A DNA stretch of 53,836 nucleotides from Pseudomonadota bacterium (GTDB taxonomy: Bacteria; Desulfobacterota; Desulfovibrionia; Desulfovibrionales; Desulfovibrionaceae), in contig JAEYTO010000053.1 of the NCBI GenBank assembly GCA_023433925.1, positions 1 to 53,836 on the forward strand, written 5' to 3'. The notes under the pieces were generated by a model. That model had not been told where the DNA came from. It worked only from the letters and a program-made list of their open reading frames with translations, and did not search any database. Made by a program: the position numbers and the translations under genes. Every line of letters starts with the position of its first letter. Positions within the stretch are counted from its first letter, which is position 1. Of this stretch, positions 44,873 to 53,836 are shown piece after piece.

Positions 44873-44996
44873 TCACGCCGCCCATGGCGGCGCGTTGACC
44901 CTGGCGGGGCAGCGACTCGTGTCGCTTGACGTGATACTAGCCGGGCCGGACACGCCATGAGACGCAGCAATCCGTTACGATAAGGCTTAAACCTGT

Positions 44997-46241
<1,245 letters not shown>

Positions 46242-46253
46242 GCGAGCGGAATC

Positions 46254-47034
46254 ATGAAACCGGTTCTCGAAGTACGTAAGATAAGCATGGACTTCGGCGG
46301 CCTGCGCGCCCTGAGCGAGGTCGACCTGGACATCAACCAGGGCGAGATCGTGGCCCTCATCGGCCCCAACGGCGCGGGCAAGACGACCTTCTTCAACTGC
46401 GTCACGGGCATCTACGAGCCCACCGAGGGCGAGGTGGTCGTCACGCCGCCGGGCAAGGACGGCAAGCGGATCAAGGGCCTCAAGCCCAATCAGGTCACCG
46501 AGCTGGGCATGGCCCGCACCTTCCAGAACATCCGTCTCTTCCCGGCCATGACCGTGCTGGAGAACGTCATGATCGGCCGCCACTGCCGCACCAGGACCTC
46601 GGTGCTCGGCGCGGTGCTGCGCACGCCGAGCGCCCGCCGCGAGGAGGAGGAGGTCGTGGACCGCAGCTACGCGCTGCTCAAGCGCCTGGGCCTAAACAAG
46701 TACTACGCCGAGCTGGCCAGCAACCTGCCCTACGGCGCCCAGCGCCGGCTGGAGATCGCCCGGGCCATGGCCACGGACCCCTTCCTGCTCCTGCTCGACG
46801 AGCCGGCCGCGGGCATGAACCCCCAGGAGACCGAGGAGCTCAAGCGTCTCGTGGTGCGCATCCGCGAGGAGGACAACCTGTCCATCCTGCTCATCGAGCA
46901 TGACATGAAGATGGTCATGAGCCTGTCGGACCGCATCTACGTCATGGAGTACGGCAAGAAGATCGCCGAAGGCACGCCCAGGGAAGTGCGCGCCAACCCC
47001 CGGGTCATCCAGGCCTACCTCGGAGAGGAAGAGA

Positions 47035-47042
<8 letters not shown>
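46254..47042 (+). CDS. livG: Branched-chain amino acid ABC transporter ATPase LivG
   Basis: A 262-residue ABC ATPase. Walker A GPNGAGKTT (about 41-49), the LivG-specific region ARTFQNIRLFPAMTVLENVMIGRH (part), the signature NLPYGAQRRLEIARAMA and Walker B LLLLDEPAAGMNP are present. It powers LivHM with LivF, whose gene overlaps the end of this one by 8 bases. A second LivG-type gene lies 770 bases downstream. Confidence 0.94.
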
Positions 47043-47742
<700 letters not shown>

Positions 47743-47814
47743 CCGCTCCCCGTGAGGAATCGCCAAAGCCGCGCGTCCAAGACGGAGCCAGGGATAGCGC
47801 CAGGGACAGTGCGC

Positions 47815-48585
47815 ATGACACCGATCCTGACCATTGAATCCCTCGGCATGCGCTTCGGCGGGCTCATGGCCCTGACCGACGTGAGCCTTGCCGTGGACGA
47901 AGGGACCATCTTCGGCATCATCGGCCCCAACGGCGCGGGCAAGACCACGCTTTTCAACTGCGTGGCCGGTGCGTTGCGGCCCAGCAACGGACGCATCTTT
48001 CTCCATCGAGACGGCCAGGACCGCAGGATCGACGGTCAGCGGCCCGATCAGCTCACCCGTCTGGGCATCGCCCGCACCTTCCAGAACATCCGCCTGTTCG
48101 CCGAGTTGAGCGTGCTCGACAACGTGCGCGTGGGGCGCCACTCATGTTCGCGCCAGGGCTTCTGGGGCGCGGCCCTGCGCCTGCCGGCCCAGCGGCGCGA
48201 GGAGCGCGCCATCGACGCGGCCGCGTGGGAGCGGCTGGCCTTCGTGGGCCTGGAGTCCAGGGCCGCCGACCCGGCCGGGAGCCTGGCCTACGGCGATCAG
48301 CGCCGCCTGGAGATAGCCCGCGCCCTGGCTGGCGAACCGCGCCTGCTGCTCCTGGACGAACCGGCCGCGGGCATGAACCCGAGCGAGACCGCGTCCCTGG
48401 TGGAGCTTATCGAGCAGGTTTCGGCCATGGGCGTGACCGTGGTGCTCATCGAGCACGACATGCGCCTGGTCATGAGCCTGTGCCGGCGTCTAGCCGTGCT
48501 CGACCACGGCCTCAAGATAGCCGAGGGCTCGCCGGCCGAGGTGCGCGAGGACCCCAAGGTCGTGGAGGCCTACCTGGGTCGCTAG
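47815..48585 (+). CDS. Second LivG-type ABC ATPase
   Basis: A 256-residue ABC ATPase with LivG hallmarks: GMRFGGLMALTDVSL, Walker A GPNGAGKTT, ARTFQNIRLFAELSVLDNVRVGRH (part), signature SLAYGDQRRLEIARALA and Walker B LLLLDEPAAGMNPSE. It is clearly diverged from the livG at 46.3 kb, so it is not a recent duplicate. The ATG at 47815 has a modest ribosome site; seventeen extra codons upstream (to 47752) are unlikely. It may serve a different permease, replace LivG under other conditions or be a leftover. Repeat R2 begins in its stop codon. Confidence 0.85.
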   Translation: MTPILTIESLGMRFGGLMALTDVSLAVDEGTIFGIIGPNGAGKTTLFNCVAGALRPSNGRIFLHRDGQDRRIDGQRPDQLTRLGIARTFQNIRLFAELSVLDNVRVGRHSCSRQGFWGAALRLPAQRREERAIDAAAWERLAFVGLESRAADPAGSLAYGDQRRLEIARALAGEPRLLLLDEPAAGMNPSETASLVELIEQVSAMGVTVVLIEHDMRLVMSLCRRLAVLDHGLKIAEGSPAEVREDPKVVEAYLGR

Positions 48586-48663
48586 AGCGGTTTGACATTG
48601 AGACGCTCGCCCCGGCGTTGACGGCGTAAGTGAATTGCGCCTACGCCTACGCGGCGGCAAGCC
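48584..48663. repeat. Dispersed repeat family R2, copy B
   Basis: 80 bases matching 21840-21913, differing by a few substitutions and a 6-base tandem (CTACGC twice). It starts within the stop of the second livG gene. Confidence 0.75.
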
Positions 48664-48698
48664 CGCTCGCCCGCGCTCGCCCTGGTGCGCGCTGGCGG

Positions 48699-48727
48699 TT
48701 GCCAGGAGCTTTGCCAAGGTATATTCT
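48699..48727 (+). promoter_or_regulatory. Candidate sigma-70 promoter of guaBA
   Basis: TTGCCA (48699-48704), 17-base spacer and TATTCT (48722-48727). It lies 146 bases before guaB in an otherwise geneless leader. Confidence 0.4.
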
Positions 48728-48873
48728 GGGTGGATAATCATTTGATGGGGACGGAGACCCGCCGTCGCCTGGCATTTCATGCATACGCCGCACAGGTTCA
48801 TGGCCGAAAGCGGCCGGGCGCCGGCCCGGCCCGCCGCAGTCGGCTCCGCGAGCCATACCCGAGGGAGGTTTTC

Positions 48874-50331
<1,458 letters not shown>

Positions 50332-50456
50332 GCCCTGTCCTCGACAGGTCGGCGAAATTCTACTATTTGGCCGGGAAGCGTAGCACCGGCCCACACCCGG
50401 CCGCGGACCACAAAACCCCCGCGACGCAGCCCGGACGACGCTGAGGAGAGAGGCAC

Positions 50457-51998
50457 ATGCACAAGGTCGTTATCCTGGACTACGGGTCGCAGTACACGCA
50501 GCTCATCGCCCGCAGGGTGCGCGAGGCGGGCGTCTACTCGGAAATCCATCCCTGCACCATCCCGACGGCCGAGCTCAAGGCGCTTGCGCCCGACGCGCTC
50601 ATCCTGTCCGGCGGCCCGGCCAGCGTCCTCGCTTCCGGTTCCCCTGGGCTGGACGCGTCCATCCTGAGCTGGGGCCTGCCTGTGCTGGGCATCTGCTACG
50701 GCATGCAGCTCCTGGCCCACGCCATGGGCGGCAAGGTCCATGCGGCCAAGGACCGCGAGTACGGCCGCGCGGACCTGGAGGTCGTCGGCCCCTGCTCGCT
50801 CTTCGAGGGCTTGGCCGGCACGGCAGGCAAGCACAAGGTCTGGATGTCCCACGGAGACCACGTGGACACCCCGCCGCCGGGCTTCGAGATCCTGGCGCGC
50901 ACCGAGTCGCTCAAGGTCGCGGCCATGGCCGATCCGAAGCGGCGTCTATACGCCATCCAGTTCCACCCCGAGGTGGCGCACACGGACGAAGGCGACCTCA
51001 TCCTGCGAAACTTCCTGTTCAAGATCGCCGGCCTCAAGCCCGACTGGACCATGGCCTCCTTCGCGGAGTCCACCATCGAGGAGCTGCGCCGGAAGATCGG
51101 CGACGACCACGTGGTCTGCGGCCTGTCCGGCGGCATCGACTCCACCGTGGCCGCCGTGCTCCTGCACAAGGCCATCGGCAAGCGGCTGCACTGCATCTTC
51201 GTGGACAATGGCCTGCTGCGCATGAACGAGCGCGAGGAGGTCATCGATTTCCTCACGCAGCACTTCGACCTGAACCTCAAGTACGTCGAAGCCCAGGAGC
51301 TGTTCCTGTCCAGACTCGAAGGCGTCACCGATCCCGAGCGGAAGCGCAAGATCATCGGCCATACCTTCATCGAGGTCTTCGACCAGGAGGCGGGCAAGCT
51401 CAAGGACGTCAAATGGCTGGCCCAGGGCACGCTCTACCCGGACGTCATCGAGTCCATATCCTTCAAGGGCCCCTCGGCGGTCATCAAGAGCCACCACAAC
51501 GTGGGCGGCCTGCCCGAGAAGATGAACCTGAAGCTCGTGGAGCCCCTGCGCGAGCTGTTCAAGGACGAGGTGCGCAAGGTCGCCTACGAGCTTGGCCTGC
51601 CCGACTTCATCATCTGGCGTCACCCGTTCCCCGGCCCAGGCCTGGCCATCCGCGTCATCGGCGAGATCACCCATGAGCGGCTGGAGATCCTGCGCCTGGC
51701 GGACAAGATCGTGCAGCACGAGTTGCAGGCCTCGGGCTGGTACAGCAAGGTCTGGCAGGGCTTCGCCGTGCTCCTGCCGCTCAAGACCGTGGGCGTCATG
51801 GGCGACGAGCGCTCCTATGAGAGCGTCATCGCCCTGCGCATCGTGGACAGCCTCGACGCCATGACCGCGGACTGGACGCGCATGCCCTCGGAGATCCTGG
51901 CGCGCATGTCCAATCGCATCATCAACGAGGTCAAGGGCGTCAACCGCGTGGTGCTGGACATCTCCTCCAAGCCGCCCAGCACCATCGAGTGGGAATAG
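50457..51998 (+). CDS. guaA: GMP synthase (glutamine-hydrolysing)
   Basis: A 513-residue two-domain enzyme making GMP from XMP, ATP and glutamine. The amidotransferase domain (1-190) has LDYGSQYTQLIARRVRE, the nucleophile in GICYGMQLLAH and FHPEVAHT. The ATP-pyrophosphatase domain has SGGIDSTVAA (P-loop) and the dimerisation end (RPFPGPGL-type: HPFPGPGLAIRVIGE). The C-terminus SKPPSTIEWE is conserved. GAGGAGAG lies before the ATG. It is second in guaBA. Confidence 0.97.
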   Translation: MHKVVILDYGSQYTQLIARRVREAGVYSEIHPCTIPTAELKALAPDALILSGGPASVLASGSPGLDASILSWGLPVLGICYGMQLLAHAMGGKVHAAKDREYGRADLEVVGPCSLFEGLAGTAGKHKVWMSHGDHVDTPPPGFEILARTESLKVAAMADPKRRLYAIQFHPEVAHTDEGDLILRNFLFKIAGLKPDWTMASFAESTIEELRRKIGDDHVVCGLSGGIDSTVAAVLLHKAIGKRLHCIFVDNGLLRMNEREEVIDFLTQHFDLNLKYVEAQELFLSRLEGVTDPERKRKIIGHTFIEVFDQEAGKLKDVKWLAQGTLYPDVIESISFKGPSAVIKSHHNVGGLPEKMNLKLVEPLRELFKDEVRKVAYELGLPDFIIWRHPFPGPGLAIRVIGEITHERLEILRLADKIVQHELQASGWYSKVWQGFAVLLPLKTVGVMGDERSYESVIALRIVDSLDAMTADWTRMPSEILARMSNRIINEVKGVNRVVLDISSKPPSTIEWE

Positions 51999-52065
51999 CG
52001 GAACCGCCTGGAGAAACCGCAGATGGCGGCGGGATTCCGTCCCGGCCGCCCATAGGTGTGAAACC

Positions 52066-52518
52066 ATGTTCGGCATCGGAACCACCGAGCTTCTGATCAT
52101 CATCCTCGTGGCGCTCATCGTCCTCGGACCGAGCAAGCTGCCCGAGATCATGAAGGCCATGGGCAAGGGCATCGCCGAGTTCAAGCGCCTGAGCACGGAC
52201 GTCAAGTCCACCCTTGACGCCGAGGTCACGCGCGCCGAGCGCGAGGATAAGCGCAAGGAGAAGGAGCTGGCCGAGAAGAAGGCCAAGGCCAGCCAGGAGG
52301 CCTCCAGCAAGGCCGCCAAGGACGAGGCTTCCCTGGCCGCCGAGGCCGCCGAGGCGGGCGCGGCCAAGCCCGTGGACGACGCGGCGCCCGCCCGGCCCGA
52401 GGCCGAAGCGGGTCCGGTCGTCCAGGCCGCCGCGCAGACGGTGGAGCGGGAAGGGGCGGGCGGCAAGGATCATGACAAGGCCGACACCAAAGCCGCGCCC
52501 GGAGGGGACAAGGCATGA
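52066..52518 (+). CDS. tatB: Sec-independent translocase TatA/TatB family protein
   Basis: A 150-residue protein. An N-terminal membrane helix MFGIGTTELLIIILVALIVLG ends in the conserved GPSKLPEIMKAMGKG hinge, followed by an amphipathic helix and a long Lys/Glu/Ala-rich tail (RAEREDKRKEKELAEKKAKA in part). The glycine hinge and tail length fit TatB. The gene overlaps tatC by 4 bases. The two would form the Tat receptor complex exporting folded, often cofactor-bearing, proteins. Confidence 0.88.
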   Translation: MFGIGTTELLIIILVALIVLGPSKLPEIMKAMGKGIAEFKRLSTDVKSTLDAEVTRAEREDKRKEKELAEKKAKASQEASSKAAKDEASLAAEAAEAGAAKPVDDAAPARPEAEAGPVVQAAAQTVEREGAGGKDHDKADTKAAPGGDKA

Positions 52519-53408
52519 GCTCCGACAAGGACGGCCTTGATCCGCGCGCCGGCGAGCCGGGTGAGATCGCTTCACACGGGGACGCTTCGGCGTCCGCCGA
52601 CGCCGGCGGCCCCAAGGAGACCCCGGAGGAGGAAGTCGATCGGGGCCCTAGCGAGATGACTCTCATCGAGCACCTGCAAGAGCTGCGCGTGCGCCTCGTG
52701 CGCAGCTTCATCGCCCTCTTTGTCGGCTTCCTGGCCTGCTACGCCTTTGCCGAGGACATCTTCGACATCCTCATGGAGCCCATGGTCCGGGTGCTCCATA
52801 ACAGCAACTTCATCTACACCTATCCGCCCGAGGCCTTCTTCACCTACATCAAGGTCTCCTTCGTGGCCGGCTTCTTCCTCGTCAGCCCTTATATTTTCTA
52901 CCAGATATGGCTTTTCGTGGCGCCGGGGCTGTACGAGAGCGAGCGCAAGTGGCTCGTGCCCATCGCCGTCTTCACGGCCTTCTTCTTCACGGTTGGCGCG
53001 TTGTTCGGGTATTTCGTGGTCTTCCCGTTCGGCTTCGAGTTCTTCGCCTCGTACTCCACGGACAAGATCGTCTTCACGCCCAAGCTCGACGAGTACCTGA
53101 GCTTCTCGCTCAAGCTCCTGTTCGCCTTCGGCCTGGTCTTCGAGATGCCCCTGGTCATCCTGTTCCTGGCGCGGCTGGGGCTGGTCACGGCCAAGGGCCT
53201 GCGCCGGGTGCGCAAATACGCCATCCTGAGCATCTTCATCGTGGCGGCCATCCTCACCCCGCCCGACGCCTTCACGCAGACGTTCATGGCCGGCCCCATG
53301 ATCCTGCTCTACGAGATCGGCATCATCGTGGCGGCGCTCTTCGGCAAGGAGAAGAAGAAGCCCGACGAGGCCGCCGAGGCCACGGAGGCCGATGAAGCCG
53401 AAGTTTAA
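52515..53408 (+). CDS. tatC: Sec-independent translocase TatC
   Basis: A 297-residue protein with six membrane segments. An unusual hydrophilic N-terminal extension of about 45 acidic/Ser/Gly-rich residues precedes the family start MTLIEHLQELRVRLVRS. Later blocks are the P-loop-like YPPEAFFTYIKVSFVAGFF (about 95-113), FVAPGLYESERKWL, VFEMPLVIL and a C-terminal acidic tail. It recognises the twin-arginine signal. It starts at ATG 52515, overlapping tatB. Confidence 0.94.
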   Translation: MSSDKDGLDPRAGEPGEIASHGDASASADAGGPKETPEEEVDRGPSEMTLIEHLQELRVRLVRSFIALFVGFLACYAFAEDIFDILMEPMVRVLHNSNFIYTYPPEAFFTYIKVSFVAGFFLVSPYIFYQIWLFVAPGLYESERKWLVPIAVFTAFFFTVGALFGYFVVFPFGFEFFASYSTDKIVFTPKLDEYLSFSLKLLFAFGLVFEMPLVILFLARLGLVTAKGLRRVRKYAILSIFIVAAILTPPDAFTQTFMAGPMILLYEIGIIVAALFGKEKKKPDEAAEATEADEAEV

Positions 53409-53594
53409 CAAATTGGCCCGCTGCATGCCGGTCGGGCGGGCCGAGGGCGCGGAGGCGTCCGGCTCGCCCGACCGGACTTGATGCGATAAGCTCCCGCCTT
53501 CAGTTCCCGGACGCCCGGGCGGCGCGCTCGCGAGCCAGCGCCGTTGTTCCCGGGAGCTCTTTTCTGTAGCATGGCTCGGCACAAGGGGAATCGC

Positions 53595-53836
53595 ATGGAT
53601 CCGCGCAGCGCGGCCGTGAGCCGCGAGACCAGGGAAACACGCATCTCCGTCCGGCTGGTCCTGGACGGCTCGGGCAAGATCGAGGTCGATACGGGCTTCG
53701 GCTTCGCCGACCACATGCTCACGCTCATGGCTTTCTGGGCCGGGTTCGACCTGAGCCTGTCCTGCCGGGGCGACCTGGAGATCGACGCGCACCATACCCT
53801 GGAGGACGTGGGCCTGTGCCTGGGCCAGTGCCTGGC
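53595..53836 (+). CDS. hisB: Imidazoleglycerol-phosphate dehydratase, 5' part
   Basis: The first 80 codons are in the window and the frame runs off the edge. They read MDPRSAAVSRETRETRISVRL... with the family start (RETRISV), DTGFGFADHMLTLMAF and the metal motif DAHHTLEDVG (two His and Glu). The enzyme dehydrates imidazole glycerol phosphate in histidine synthesis. GGGGAA precedes the ATG. The start and context indicate an intact gene continuing beyond 53836. The 186 bases before it, after tatC, show no gene. Confidence 0.9.
   Translation, partial: MDPRSAAVSRETRETRISVRLVLDGSGKIEVDTGFGFADHMLTLMAFWAGFDLSLSCRGDLEIDAHHTLEDVGLCLGQCL

Noticed and set aside
48664..48873. Purine riboswitch before guaB
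   Set aside because: No conserved junction or loop-loop motif of the purine class could be seen.

Overview
The window is a GC-rich bacterial chromosome segment that looks like a sulfate-reducing deltaproteobacterium of the Desulfovibrio type. Four things point that way: an indolepyruvate:ferredoxin oxidoreductase pair (iorA/iorB), a cytochrome c maturation locus with the cysteine-type CcmE (C-x3-Y), a HesB/IscA-like selenoprotein with an in-frame TGA, and many ferredoxin-type proteins. The genus is an inference. No ribosomal RNA or marker gene is present to settle it.

Layout. 0.2-1.6 kb: small membrane/zinc-ribbon genes and a DinB-fold gene. 1.6-2.7 kb: tRNA-Val, two near-identical tRNA-Asp genes, and marC between them. 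2.9-7.2 kb: gmhB, a Vat-like acetyltransferase, an isocitrate dehydrogenase without the NADP-specificity residues, and a reverse-strand pair (DUF554, ornithine cyclodeaminase family). 7.3-8.1 kb: tRNA-Leu(CAA) and a geneless AT-rich flank. 8.1-10.7 kb: a chemoreceptor with a CZB-like zinc motif in its periplasmic part, and cheW. 10.8-12.9 kb: small unrecognised genes and an SNase-fold protein, one clearly AT-richer than its surroundings. 12.9-16.5 kb: VanZ, SemiSWEET and the selenoprotein on the minus strand, divergent from a flavodoxin/ferredoxin protein and an MBL-fold hydrolase. 16.6-25.9 kb: LemA/TPM operon, 3D-domain lipoprotein, a HabA/StyC-like membrane protein, maltose-type acetyltransferase, RRM protein, glnS, a lipoprotein and a DUF6508-like gene. 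26-30.7 kb: GAF/sigma-54 activator, iorBA and a TPR membrane protein, all reverse. 31-36.4 kb: proA-nadD, uspA, a 79-bp tandem hairpin array and two overlapping heptosyltransferase genes. 36.6-42.1 kb: ccmE-F-A-B-C-D plus a TPR gene. 42.3-48.6 kb: a complete branched-chain amino acid ABC transporter (livJ-H-M-G-F) with a second LivG-type ATPase. 48.9-53.8 kb: guaB-guaA, tatB-tatC and the 5' part of hisB.

How the genes fit together. The liv transporter imports branched-chain amino acids. IorAB oxidises aryl 2-oxo acids to acyl-CoA with ferredoxin, and the adjacent sigma-54 activator may regulate it. The Ccm proteins build c-type cytochromes, which are abundant in such organisms, and Tat exports folded redox proteins. 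The two GT9 enzymes and GmhB serve LPS heptose assembly.

The intergenic space is unusually rich in repeated palindromes. At least four dispersed families occur, some acting as probable terminators. The most striking items are the selenoprotein, which ordinary gene calling would break at its TGA, and the hairpin repeat at the window start that returns as a 79-bp tandem array at 33.9-34.1 kb.
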